64,000 nt of DNA from Acidobacteriota bacterium (GTDB lineage: Bacteria; Acidobacteriota; Blastocatellia; Pyrinomonadales; Pyrinomonadaceae). The notes beneath the pieces were generated by a model that saw nothing but the letters and a program-made list of their open reading frames with translations, was not told where the DNA came from and made no database searches. Below are positions 8,887 through 17,914 of this stretch, piece by piece. The stretch lies in assembly GCA_016718135.1 (NCBI GenBank), contig JADKEF010000008.1:1-64000 (forward strand), given 5' to 3'. Position 1 is the first letter of the stretch, and each line of letters begins with the position of its first letter. The position numbers were made by a program, and so were the translations under genes.

Positions 8887-9499
8887 TCACGGCCGGTAGG
8901 CCGATGCGATCGTTTCCCTAAGTTTTTCAGTCCATATATGCAGGTTGGCGTCCTTGTCGAGAGACTTGTCCTCGACGATCTCCATCAGCGGATGGTAGAT
9001 GATCTCGACGCGTCGGAACAGGTGCGGATATCTCTGCGTCTGAGGCCAGATGTGGTTGCCTCCATTGATGGTCACAGGAAGGATCGGAACGCCGGCTTGC
9101 ATGGCGATGCGGACTGCTCCCGTTTTGAAAGGAAAGAACTTGCCGTCGGCAAATTCGCGAGCACCTTCGGGAAAGACCGTTAGCACCGAGCCTTTTTTCA
9201 GTTCGCGAAGAGCTATTCTGATCGCGTTTAGCGTGCCGCTCGTCTCCTGCGAAACGGGAAAAGCCCCAAGATAGCGTATCAACGGCCCGATAAAACGCCA
9301 TTCGAATGCCTTATCGAAGGCCATGAATCGCAGCTTTCGCCGCATCGGCAGGCAAACCCAAACGGGTCGACATAGGTTTGATGGTTGGCACAGATCAGGA
9401 AGGACTTTACTTCTTGCCCGGAATATTTTTGCGATCCGTATATCGGATAAACCATACACTCTTACTGATCACGTAACCGATCAGGCGCAACAGGTCCAT
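8887..9499 (-). CDS. 1-acyl-sn-glycerol-3-phosphate acyltransferase-like (two frameshifts)
   Basis: PlsC-type membrane acyltransferase for phosphatidic acid synthesis. The likely start at 9499 reads MDLLRLIGYVISKSVWFIRY to NIPGKK. After a one-base loss near 9415 comes FLICANHQTYVDPF, with the catalytic NHxxxxD box. After another near 9355 comes VCLPMRRKLRFMAFDK to the stop. Later motifs are intact: FPEGAREF (glycerol-phosphate binding) and VPILPVTINGG. Without frame correction the protein would lack its NHxxxxD motif. About 203 residues when joined, normal for the family. Confidence 0.75.
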
Positions 9500-9540
9500 G
9501 ACTAGCTGCGGTGCAATTTTGTCGGGTGGGTTGTTTGCCA

Positions 9541-9567
9541 CAAAAAATGGAGCACTCAGGGTGCTCC
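9541..9567 (-). terminator. Rho-independent terminator
   Basis: GGAGCAC/GTGCTCC stem with a 5-base loop, followed on the minus strand by ATTTTTT. It ends the PilZ gene pair transcribed from 11232. Confidence 0.8.
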
Positions 9568-9608
9568 GGTCAAAGATAAGTCAGTTTGCAGGGGTTTTGC
9601 AATCAGGC

Positions 9609-10383
9609 CTATTCGGCATATGCGGCTCCGGGGTTGGCGACGACCTTCTCCACCGGAAACACTGCATCAACAAACTCGAGATGAAGCGTCGGCAATTCGC
9701 CCTTGCGCTCCTTACGGTTGCGGACGACCGCAATGGCATAGAAATCGACTGCTTTGCAAGCAAACTTAACTTTATCACCGACCGCGGCTTCGAGCGTGCA
9801 AACGACCGACACGCCACCACCGGCGATGTTTACTGTATGCGTTTCTTCCTTTGCACCTGAGTTATCTGCCTTTCGCAGGAGCGAGACGGTTACGCCCAGG
9901 CCGATCCAATATCGTGGATGACGGCGTTTCTTGAACTGAACGTCGGCCTCAGCTACTTTCCAGAGGCCTTCGGTGGTCATTCCGGTAATGCGAAAATTCT
10001 GCGTTGGATCGTTCTTAAAGCTCTCCGGTACCTGCTTTGCCGATAAAGCCGACGCCGGTGTGAAACACTGTCACGCCATCAACTGTCGCCTTGTTGCAAT
10101 GCTGCACGATCCCCATCACGGGATACACCTCGCGGTCCTTGTCATAGGCGCGAAGTTCGGGATCGAGCGGTAAAACGAGCGTTACGAGGCGGCCGACGAT
10201 GACGGGCCGTGCAAGGCTGAAACCCGCTCCATTTCTGGAAACGGTCGTTACCTTAACGACCTCTTTCCAAGTTTCGCCATCGCCCTCCCTGACCTGGACG
10301 ATCGTCTGTAATTCGGTTGGCACTCTTTCCGCCGTCCGTCCATCTGCGATCGCAGATGCCCGAAGGCCGTTATTGTAAGTCAT
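9609..10383 (-). CDS. Tandem PilZ-domain protein (one frameshift)
   Basis: Two PilZ-like domains. The first (start 10383) includes RVPTELQTIVQVREG, VSRNGAGFSLARPVIVGRLV and TGVGFIGK. It breaks at an A3 run (10035-10037) where one extra base forces a stop. Removing it gives QVPESFKNDPTQNFRITG, leading into the second domain (KKRRHPRYWIGLGV, VNIAGGGVSV, LHLEFVDAVFP). PilZ domains bind cyclic di-GMP; the RxxxR box is plausible in the second (RRHPR). Same architecture as the next gene upstream, so a tandem paralogue pair. Confidence 0.75.
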
Positions 10384-10429
10384 AGTGATGATTGGGGTTC
10401 AGGCGTCGATGGCGGTCGAAAGGGGGCAG

Positions 10430-11232
10430 TTATTCGATACCCTCGAGAGGGAAGAGCCTGTCGATGAATTCTATATGCAAACGGGTTATACCGTCTTCGC
10501 CGACACGCTTGCCGCGGACGACTGATAGTATTGTAACATTAAAACGGTCGCTTGTGACCCTAACAAAATGTCCAGCTTCGGCCTTAGAGCGTGGTGAATA
10601 CGGACGCTCCGCCCAGGCTAATATTCTCGGTGACGGTCGTCTCCAGAGGAAATTACATTACCCGCAGAATCCACCTGCTCGATCAACAGTTGCTCAGGAA
10701 TAAAATAGCGGGTCTGCTTACGGAGTTCCTTTGGCAAATCGCTTTCGTCAGCGGTGAGATCTGCCGGAGCGATGTGCCAGAAGCCTTCTGACTCGTCGCG
10801 CCGTGAGATGTCAAAGAGCATAGACGGATGGTCGAGAAAACCAGCCGGCGGAGCTTTCCCCGTAAATGCAACGCCTACGGAGTATTCCGGAGCCGTTGTC
10901 CGTTCGACAGAGATACAGCGACGCACGATACCCCAAATACGGTATTGCGGTTCACTATAGTCAAAAGAACGTAACTGTCGTGGCATCGGGATGGTCAACT
11001 GGATCAGACGGCCACGTTTTACGGGGCGTTTTAGCGAGAATCCGCAGCCAAAAGCTGAAACATCGCTTAGTCGCGTGACCTCGTTCCAATTTACATTGCT
11101 GTCGATCCTGACCTCGACGCGCACGGGTAACGGAAGCGAGATCCGCTGAATACGACGGTTTTCTTTGGTCGCCGTCGATGGCGGCATCGCACGCACCGGC
11201 GAGCTTGATTGTTCAGTATTGGAGGGCAGCAT
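10430..11232 (-). CDS. Tandem PilZ-domain protein (two frameshifts)
   Basis: The N-terminal PilZ-like domain (ENRRIQRISLPLPVRVEV, LSDVSAFGCGFSLKRPVKRG, YSVGVAFTGKAPP) leads to a second (RKQTRYFIPEQLLIEQVD). The second continues in other frames as TVTENISLGGASVFTTL and KAEAGHFVRVTSDRFNVT, ending LHIEFIDRLFPLEGIE. One extra base near 10640 and one near 10584 explain the breaks. Likely a cyclic-di-GMP effector or a degenerate relative: the first domain has ENRRIQR where RxxxR is expected. It shares a strand and terminator with the following PilZ gene. Confidence 0.75.
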
Positions 11233-11398
11233 GTTGTTCTTGGGAACCCGTAAAAATGGGTCGTTTCGGACGCAAGCGGGAGTTTGCGAAACAGGCTTTT
11301 GACCTGTAAAATATAGAAATAGTTAAGGCGAACTTAATTCCAATTTTTGTTTGGCCCTTCACGCCGATCTCGGAGCCATTTCAGGTTAGTTTTTCACA

Positions 11399-13942
11399 AT
11401 GGATTCATTAATAGAACGTAATCAGATCAATATCGAAGATGAGATGCGCCGGTCGTATCTCGACTACGCGATGTCGGTAATTATCGGCCGCGCGCTGCCC
11501 GATGTACGCGACGGGCTCAAGCCTGTGCACCGACGCGTGCTGTACGGAATGTTCGAGCAGGGAAATACTGCCGGCAAGGCGTACCGCAAATCCGCTCGTG
11601 CGGTCGGCGACGTGATGGGTAAATATCACCCGCACGGCGATTCGGCGATCTACGATTCGATCGTGCGAATGGCGCAGGACTTTTCGCTGCGTTATCCGCT
11701 GGTCGACGGGCAAGGGAATTTTGGTTCGATCGACGGCGACAATCCGGCGGCGATGCGTTACACCGAGGTTCGCCTCGCCAAGATCGCAAACGAAGTTCTC
11801 GCCGACATTGAGAAAGAGACGGTCAATTTTATACCGAACTACGATGATTCGCTGTCAGAGCCGAGTGTGCTGCCGACCCGCGTTCCGTTGTTGCTCGTAA
11901 ATGGTTCCGAGGGCATCGCCGTCGGAATGGCGACGAAGATTCCGCCGCACAATCTCGGCGAAGTGCTCGACGCGACCATTGCTCTGATCCAGAATCCCGA
12001 GATCTCGATAGATGATCTCATCAAGTTCGTTCCCGGCCCCGATTTTCCGACTGCCGGATTTATCTACGGCCGCGAGGGTATCGAAAGCGCTTACCGCACG
12101 GGCCGCGGCATCATTCAGATGCGTGCCCGTGCTGCGGTTGACGAGATCGGACGTGGCGAACGTACACGAAATGCCGTCGTCATCACTGAGCTGCCGTATC
12201 AGGTAAATAAGGCCAGGCTTCACGAACGTATCGCCGAGCTCGTCCAGGAAAAGAAGCTCGACGGCATCTCGGACATCCGCGACGAATCGAACCGCGAAGG
12301 CATGCGGCTCGTCGTCGAACTAAAACGCGACGCCGTTCCGCAGGTCGTCTTGAACAAGCTGTTCAAGCTGACACCGATGCAGTCGTCGTTCGGCATCATC
12401 AACATCGCCATTCTCGACGGCCAGCCAAAGGTGTTGAACCTCAAGCAGATAATCGAGGCATTTGTTGAGTTTCGCCGCGAGGTCGTCAGGCGTCGTACCG
12501 AGTTTGACCTTCGCAAGGCTCAGGCTCGTGCTCACATTTTGGAAGGCTTGAACAAGGCGATCGACGCGCTCGATTACATTGTTCCGCTGATCCGAAATTC
12601 ACGCAGCGTCGACGAAGCTCGTCAATGGCTCATCGCCAATCTTTCGACCGCGACCGAGATATCAGCATGGCGCGGCGTAACGGGCGAAAAAACGAAAGAC
12701 CAGTTTCTCAAGGAACTGAACAAGGTCATGGCGGGCCTTGAGTTTAGCGAGATACAGGCCCAGGCGATCCTCGATCTGCAACTGCGTCGTCTGTCGGCTC
12801 TCGAACGGCAGAAGATCCTCGACGAATACGCCGAGATCATCAAATACATCGCCGAGCTTGAGAATATTCTGCAGAACGAAAGCGTTCTGCGTCAGGTGAT
12901 CGTCGATGAACTGACCGAGATCCGCCGCGTATATGCCGATGCCCGTCGCACCGTCATCATCGATGCCGGTGTCGAACTAAGCATCGAGGACCTCATCCCC
13001 GACGAAGACGTCGCCATCACCGTGACCAACGCCGGCTACATCAAACGCACGCCGGTCACCGCCTACACGCGTCAGGGACGCGGCGGCAAAGGGCGTCTCG
13101 GTGCCAAGGCGAAGAACGAAGATTTTGTCGAGCATCTGTTTATCGCTTCGACGCACGCTTATCTGATGATCTTCACCGACGACGGCCAGGTCTTTAAGAT
13201 GAAGGTGCATGAGATCCCCGAGGGCGATACGTCGGCACGCGGCAAGGCAGTGGTCAATCTCGTTCAGCTATCGCAGGAGCGAAAGCTTGTCGCGGTGATG
13301 CCTGTGCGGGATTTTGGTGAGGAAGTTTATCTCACGATGGTCACCAAGCACGGCGTCATCAAGAAGTCGTCGCTCGCTGATTACCAGAACATCCGTGCCT
13401 CCGGCATCAACGCCATCAACATCGACGAAGGCGACGAGCTGCTCGACATCATCCGCACGGATGGCAAGCGGCAGATCCTGATCGCGACTCACGATGGTAT
13501 GGCGGTGAGATTTAACGAGAGCGACGTGCGTCCGATGGGCCGTGTGGCTCGCGGGGTCCGCGGCGTCAATTTGCGAAAGGGCGACTACGTAGTCTCCGTC
13601 TGCTCGGTCTCGCAAGAGGGAACTGAGAAGATACTTTCGGTCTCGGAGAAGGGCTTTGGCAAACAGACTATCGTCTCGAGCTATCGCCTAGCCAAACGCG
13701 GCGGCATCGGTGTCATTAACATGAAGACGACCGAGAAAACCGGCAAGGTCGTCGCGGCGTTCCCGGTCGAGGACGACAGCGAGATCATGATCATTACGCA
13801 ACAGGCGAAACTCATCCGCCTCGGCGTCGACAAGATCCGCGAAACCGGCCGCAGCGCCCAAGGCGTCACCCTAATAAAATGCGGCGACGACGACCTCGTA
13901 ACCAGTGCCTCGCTGCTGGCGGTTGATGAGGAAGACGATTAA
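11399..13942 (+). CDS. gyrA: DNA gyrase subunit A
   Basis: An 847-residue DNA-cleaving subunit of gyrase. The breakage-reunion domain has RALPDVRDGLKPVHRR, the catalytic Tyr121 in AAMRYTE and the quinolone-determining region HPHGDSAIYDSIVRMAQ. The Ser82 and Asp86 equivalents of E. coli Ser83/Asp87 are both present, so no classic resistance change. The C-terminal six-bladed pinwheel has the gyrase signature as QGRGGKG (E. coli QRRGGKG), which marks it as gyrase rather than topoisomerase IV. gyrB is not in the window. Confidence 0.97.
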   Translation: MDSLIERNQINIEDEMRRSYLDYAMSVIIGRALPDVRDGLKPVHRRVLYGMFEQGNTAGKAYRKSARAVGDVMGKYHPHGDSAIYDSIVRMAQDFSLRYPLVDGQGNFGSIDGDNPAAMRYTEVRLAKIANEVLADIEKETVNFIPNYDDSLSEPSVLPTRVPLLLVNGSEGIAVGMATKIPPHNLGEVLDATIALIQNPEISIDDLIKFVPGPDFPTAGFIYGREGIESAYRTGRGIIQMRARAAVDEIGRGERTRNAVVITELPYQVNKARLHERIAELVQEKKLDGISDIRDESNREGMRLVVELKRDAVPQVVLNKLFKLTPMQSSFGIINIAILDGQPKVLNLKQIIEAFVEFRREVVRRRTEFDLRKAQARAHILEGLNKAIDALDYIVPLIRNSRSVDEARQWLIANLSTATEISAWRGVTGEKTKDQFLKELNKVMAGLEFSEIQAQAILDLQLRRLSALERQKILDEYAEIIKYIAELENILQNESVLRQVIVDELTEIRRVYADARRTVIIDAGVELSIEDLIPDEDVAITVTNAGYIKRTPVTAYTRQGRGGKGRLGAKAKNEDFVEHLFIASTHAYLMIFTDDGQVFKMKVHEIPEGDTSARGKAVVNLVQLSQERKLVAVMPVRDFGEEVYLTMVTKHGVIKKSSLADYQNIRASGINAINIDEGDELLDIIRTDGKRQILIATHDGMAVRFNESDVRPMGRVARGVRGVNLRKGDYVVSVCSVSQEGTEKILSVSEKGFGKQTIVSSYRLAKRGGIGVINMKTTEKTGKVVAAFPVEDDSEIMIITQQAKLIRLGVDKIRETGRSAQGVTLIKCGDDDLVTSASLLAVDEEDD

Positions 13943-13946
13943 TGGA

Positions 13947-14363
13947 ATGAAACGGGTAATCTTCGGCATTGCAGTATTGCTAGGTTTATTTGGAGCGACG
14001 ATTGGCCAAGAGGTTGTCGCTCCATTACCGGAATGTCCGTTGGACGACTATGGTGTGATTGACTGGCAATCTGAAGCGGCTCGACTAGATAATCTGATCA
14101 TTCATTTGAAGGGGTCACCTGAATTCTCGGCGTTCATTTGGTTGCGATTGACCGAAAAAGAAGATGCTGGTAAACGCATCAGTAAGATAAGGAAACACTT
14201 TCTTTTTCGTGACAAAAAGTTTGACCTTAATCGTCTAGTCTTCGGAATAGTGAGATCGGAAAACATTGCTACGATAATCTATTCGGTTCCGCCTGAAGCA
14301 AAACTTCCAAAAATTTGCGGAAATAACTGTCGTGTCTTCAAAGGAAAAGAGATGCCAAACTAA
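13947..14363 (+). CDS. Small secreted protein, unknown function
   Basis: A 138-residue protein starting at MKRVIFGIAVLLGLFGATIG, four bases after the gyrA stop. The N-terminus is a clear signal peptide with cleavage near IGQE. The mature part has four Cys (PECPLDDYG, KICGNNCRV) that could form disulfides. The central AGKRISKIRKHFLFRDKKFD is basic. No family recognised. An upstream in-frame start inside gyrA is rejected because it would mask the signal peptide. It ends overlapping the convergent primase-HAD gene. Confidence 0.65.
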   Translation: MKRVIFGIAVLLGLFGATIGQEVVAPLPECPLDDYGVIDWQSEAARLDNLIIHLKGSPEFSAFIWLRLTEKEDAGKRISKIRKHFLFRDKKFDLNRLVFGIVRSENIATIIYSVPPEAKLPKICGNNCRVFKGKEMPN

Positions 14364-15598
14364 CGCTTCCTCGCCTTTCTCCCAAGGATCTTATAAACAG
14401 AATCTAACGCCGTATCGAACGCGTCTGCATCCGTCTGCGGGCTGCACGAGACCGCGCGGTCGTCGATGAAGGCGGCTACTCGCGGTTTGCCTTGGCCGAC
14501 GTAGACGTCTTTGTATGGGAAATGGTGTTTTTCGAGCCATTCGATGACCTTGATACGCATCTGGCCGGTGGTGAGCAGCGGCAAGTCGCCTTCGGGGCCG
14601 GGGTCGCCGGAGCATCTCGCTGTGAAAACGATAATGTCCGCAACCTCAGAAAGCTGGCGTGCAAAATCGACCGCTCCGGGCACCGGCGGGCCGATGTGGT
14701 CGAATCCTCGCCATTTCCCATAGGTAGCGATCACGCCGTCGAGGTCGAGGCAAACTCGCGGCCGCTGGACCGGAGCCGTCTTTTTCGCCTTTACCGGCAT
14801 CTCACGCAGGTTTGGCGAACGCTTTTTCGCACCCTTCACCTTTGGCAATTTCGCCGGCCGCGTCGCCATCATCGCCTCGATCGCATCGCCGCCGTCGAGC
14901 CATTCGTTCTCATCGGCAAAATCGAAATTATAGACCCGCGTATAATGCGGCCGCGTGTGATGACGCCCGGCGAGCCGCAGCGTGTAGGGCAGGTCGTCGG
15001 GGCCGACGGCACGTTTTGGAGGGAATATCTCGGGCTTTCGCGGCAAGCCAAAATCGGCCCAATCGCTGCGGATCTGATCCGCAAAATCATAAACATCCGC
15101 GAGCGGATATTCGTCGTCAAGCAAGACCCAAATGTGAAAACCGCCCTCGCCGTTGCTGTCGAGCACGAGCGGATCCATTCCCATATCCCGCAGCCGCCCG
15201 GCCCACTCAAAGGTCGCGGCCTTATTCGCCTCGATGATCTCGTCGGCGTTCGGCACACTTTCATCGTGCAGGTCGATGTCGATCGCGAACCATTTACATG
15301 TCGCATGATCCGAAATCGAATGCAGCCCGATCAGATGCGCTGGGCTTCGGCCCGAAAAATGGCGTTCGAGCTTGGTGATCGTCACCATGTCAGTGCCCAA
15401 TTTCCGCCGCTCCTTGATCGGCAGCATGACCACCGAGATCCGGTCGTTCTTGATCGTGTACTGACTCCAAACGTCCCGCCGATTCACGATCCGCTCCATC
15501 GCCCACTCCGCAAGGCGCGGAGCATAACGTATCCACTCCTCCGCGATCCAGAGCAGCCGCTTGTTACCGGCAAATTCAACAAAAGGTTGTCGAGCCAT
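14360..15598 (-). CDS. Fusion: archaeo-eukaryotic primase-like domain plus HAD phosphatase-like domain
   Basis: A 412-residue protein. Residues 45-245 resemble the archaeo-eukaryotic primase (AEP/PrimPol) superfamily, closest in feel to the TOTE-type primase: metal-binding FAIDIDLHD (Asp107, Asp109), then SNGEGGFHIWVLLDD with the catalytic-type His155, then RKPEIFPP. A Lys-rich linker (about 249-279) leads to a HAD-fold domain: CLDLDGV (Asp285, Asp287), IVFTARC and KPRVAAFIDDRA. Primase activity and phosphohydrolase activity are inferences from these motifs. The combination would allow end processing plus nucleotide addition in repair. It stands alone on the minus strand. Confidence 0.72.
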   Translation of the reverse strand: MARQPFVEFAGNKRLLWIAEEWIRYAPRLAEWAMERIVNRRDVWSQYTIKNDRISVVMLPIKERRKLGTDMVTITKLERHFSGRSPAHLIGLHSISDHATCKWFAIDIDLHDESVPNADEIIEANKAATFEWAGRLRDMGMDPLVLDSNGEGGFHIWVLLDDEYPLADVYDFADQIRSDWADFGLPRKPEIFPPKRAVGPDDLPYTLRLAGRHHTRPHYTRVYNFDFADENEWLDGGDAIEAMMATRPAKLPKVKGAKKRSPNLREMPVKAKKTAPVQRPRVCLDLDGVIATYGKWRGFDHIGPPVPGAVDFARQLSEVADIIVFTARCSGDPGPEGDLPLLTTGQMRIKVIEWLEKHHFPYKDVYVGQGKPRVAAFIDDRAVSCSPQTDADAFDTALDSVYKILGRKARKR

Positions 15599-15964
15599 AG
15601 CGGTATTCTAACCCATATTTGCACTTTAGCCCTTACATAGTGAGGAAGCCCTGGAGGTGAGAGCCACGGAGCGTGGAGGCAGAAGCGGTTGCTGTGGCAG
15701 TAGTGAATAATTGGTAGTGGCGGCGGCGGGTGAGATCTGTGCCATGGGGACATTTTGACACGCTCTGCGTCGGATAAGGGGTGGTTTTGTTGGTTTGATA
15801 CACCTTAATCTTGGGGACGTCTCCTGATTCGTGCCCAATTCGTGTTAATTCGTGGCTAAAGAGGAGGTTAGCCCCGATTCTGCACGAAAGGAAACACGAA
15901 TACGAAACGAACGCTTCGGCGTTCCGACTTTATCCTTTTGGCTTTATCCTTTATCCTTAGAGAA
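15599..15964. other. Intergenic gap with a low-complexity hairpin repeat
   Basis: Between the divergent primase-HAD and dnaX genes. The first ~220 bases show nothing recognisable. From about 15827 to 15915, words related to ATTCGTGTTAATTCGTGG meet their complements (CACGAAAGGAAACACGAA). 15929-15958 has TTTATCC words like those at 29329 and 29762. Promoters for both genes should lie here but no clear -35/-10 pair could be assigned. Confidence 0.6.
15827..15958. repeat. Low-complexity word repeats (TTCGTG family and TTTATCC family)
   Basis: Left words TTCGTGCCCAATTCGTG face right words CACGAAAGGAAACACGAA as an imperfect hairpin, followed by TTTATCCTTTTGGC and TTTATCCTTTATCC just before the dnaX start. 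Confidence 0.65.
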
Positions 15965-17848
15965 ATGTCTTATCAGGTGATAGCTCGAAAATGGAGGCCG
16001 CAGACTTTTGAGGAAGTTACGGGCCAGGAGGTGATTACGCAGACGCTGCGTAATGCGATCGAGCATGACCGTCTGCATCACGCGTATCTTTTTTCGGGTG
16101 CGCGGGGCGTGGGTAAGACGACAACGGCGCGTATTTTGGCTAAGGCTTTGAACTGCCACAAGTCGGAGACGGCGACCGTTACGCCGTGTAAATGGGACGC
16201 TCCGGACATTTGCCCTTCGTGTCAGGAGATCGCGGAGAGCCGTTCGATCGACGTACTTGAGATCGACGCGGCATCGCATACAGGTATAGATGACGTACGC
16301 GAGACGATCCTGAACAGCATCGATTTTAACCCCGCACGCGACCGTTACAAGGTCTTTATCATCGATGAGGTGCATCAGCTCTCGAAGCCCGCATTTAACG
16401 CGCTGCTGAAAACCCTCGAAGAGCCGCCGGACAACGTCGTTTTTGTGATGGCGACCACCGAGCTACACAAGGTTCCGGACACCATTCTTTCGCGTTGTCA
16501 GGAGTTTCAGTTCCGTACGATACCGCTGCAGAAGATATTTGACCGTTTGAAGCTGATCGCGGACGCCGAGAAGATCGACATCGACGACGACGCTCTGCGT
16601 GAACTCGCACGCTCGGGCGAAGGCTCGATGCGTGATGCGCAGTCTAATTTTGATCAGGTAATTAGCTTTTCGTCCGATAAAATAACGGCCGCGGCTGTCA
16701 ACGGTGCACTAGGATTCGCCGGGACCGAGATCCTCTCGAAGACAATAAACGCCATCACGGAACGCGATCCGAAAGCCGCTCTGGCCGTGGTCGATGACCT
16801 GATCGCACGCGGGCACGACCTGAGAAACTTTTGCCGCGATGTGCTCGGGCTGTTTCGCGATCTGCTGGTCTTCAAGGTCGCGGGCGGCTCGACCGAGTTG
16901 TTTGACTCGGCAGTTTTCAACGGCGAGCAGATGCGCGGCATGTCCGAAGGGTTTTCCGAGGCAGACCTGCTGCGATTCTTTAATTCGCTCGCTGAAACTG
17001 AAGCGAGTTTACGCGAAGCCGCCCACCCTCGTTACGCCCTCGAAATGGGCCTCGTAAAGCTCATCGAAATGCGAAAGGTCGCGACGATCGAGAGTATTCT
17101 GGAGCGGCTGAACGCTTTTACAAGCGGCAGTAGCAGTGGCAGCAGCAGTAAGATCGCAACTGCTCCGACTCCTGTTTCTTCGACTGCTCCTGCCACTGCC
17201 ACTGCCGCTGAGCCTCTTCCGCCTGTCGCTGCTACTGCAACTGCTACTGAGTCGAGCGCGGAAAAAAAAACTCTAATTTCTGAACCCGAGCCCGATCCGG
17301 AACCGGAATTCAACGATTCCGAGCTTCTCGACGAGCCGCCGGACTATATTAGCGATCTTCCGGAACCTGTTTCCGAGCCGTTGCCGCCTACGAATGGCGT
17401 TGTTTCGGCTACGGAGATGATCCGCGAACTCTCGCAGAATGCCGCAACCTCGTTTCCCGTTCGCCTGCCGCCGCTGTCGGCTGATATGCTCGAACACACG
17501 GACGATACGCGGCTCGATGCGGGTTATGAGGAGAAATTGACGTGGTCGGGCGACCGTTTAATGCCGATAAATGGGGCTTCGGAGCTGGTTGAGAGGTATT
17601 TTGGGAACGGGCAGTTTTCGCCGTCTGCAACTGCGGCTCCGAACGGTGGTGCGGCAACAGCACCCGCCCGAATAGTCGATGTCGCGTCGATCGCACCGAG
17701 ATTCGAGCCTATCGAGGACGTCGAACTGCCCGTTTTGAGCGACGATCCGAGCGATGCCGAATTAATGGCATACGCCGAGGCTCATCCGGCCGTCAGGGCT
17801 GCGACTCGTGTTTTTAGGGCGAAGATCGTTGAGGTCAAGAAGGCTTGA
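15965..17848 (+). CDS. dnaX: DNA polymerase III subunits tau/gamma
   Basis: Clamp-loader ATPase of the replicative polymerase; 627 residues as tau. Start chosen at MSYQVIARKWRPQTF, the conserved family N-terminus, nine codons inside a longer open frame. Walker A is GARGVGKT (45-52). A zinc-binding Cys set follows (CHKSETATVTPCKWDAPDIC then PSC), then IDEVHQLSKPAFNALLKTLEEPP and the sensor-1 region ATTELHKVPDTILSRCQ. After about residue 370 comes a Ser/Ala/Pro-rich linker. A run of nine A at 17262-17270 lies near codon 433; either slip stops within a few codons and gives a gamma-sized protein of about 436-439 residues. The extreme C-terminus is the tau-specific part. Confidence 0.95.
   Translation: MSYQVIARKWRPQTFEEVTGQEVITQTLRNAIEHDRLHHAYLFSGARGVGKTTTARILAKALNCHKSETATVTPCKWDAPDICPSCQEIAESRSIDVLEIDAASHTGIDDVRETILNSIDFNPARDRYKVFIIDEVHQLSKPAFNALLKTLEEPPDNVVFVMATTELHKVPDTILSRCQEFQFRTIPLQKIFDRLKLIADAEKIDIDDDALRELARSGEGSMRDAQSNFDQVISFSSDKITAAAVNGALGFAGTEILSKTINAITERDPKAALAVVDDLIARGHDLRNFCRDVLGLFRDLLVFKVAGGSTELFDSAVFNGEQMRGMSEGFSEADLLRFFNSLAETEASLREAAHPRYALEMGLVKLIEMRKVATIESILERLNAFTSGSSSGSSSKIATAPTPVSSTAPATATAAEPLPPVAATATATESSAEKKTLISEPEPDPEPEFNDSELLDEPPDYISDLPEPVSEPLPPTNGVVSATEMIRELSQNAATSFPVRLPPLSADMLEHTDDTRLDAGYEEKLTWSGDRLMPINGASELVERYFGNGQFSPSATAAPNGGAATAPARIVDVASIAPRFEPIEDVELPVLSDDPSDAELMAYAEAHPAVRAATRVFRAKIVEVKKA
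17262..17270 (+). promoter_or_regulatory. A9 slippage site for making the short (gamma) form of DnaX
   Basis: Nine consecutive A in GAA-AAA-AAA-ACT. Loss of one A gives codons ending K-K-L-stop; gain of one gives K-K-N-S-N-F-stop. Both alternative frames end within 2-5 codons. The product lengths (436 or 439) resemble E. coli gamma (431) against tau (643). Thermus dnaX uses an A9 run for transcriptional slippage. Confidence 0.7.
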
Positions 17849-17914
17849 GCGGCTACGCGATTTTGCAAACATCGCACCTCGAAATTCGTATTATCTGATT
17901 GGCAACATCTTTTG

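Noticed and set aside
14492..15640. Long plus-strand open frame (382 codons) opposite the primase-HAD gene
   Set aside because: It is antisense to a protein with clear motifs; its own translation has no domain and odd composition.
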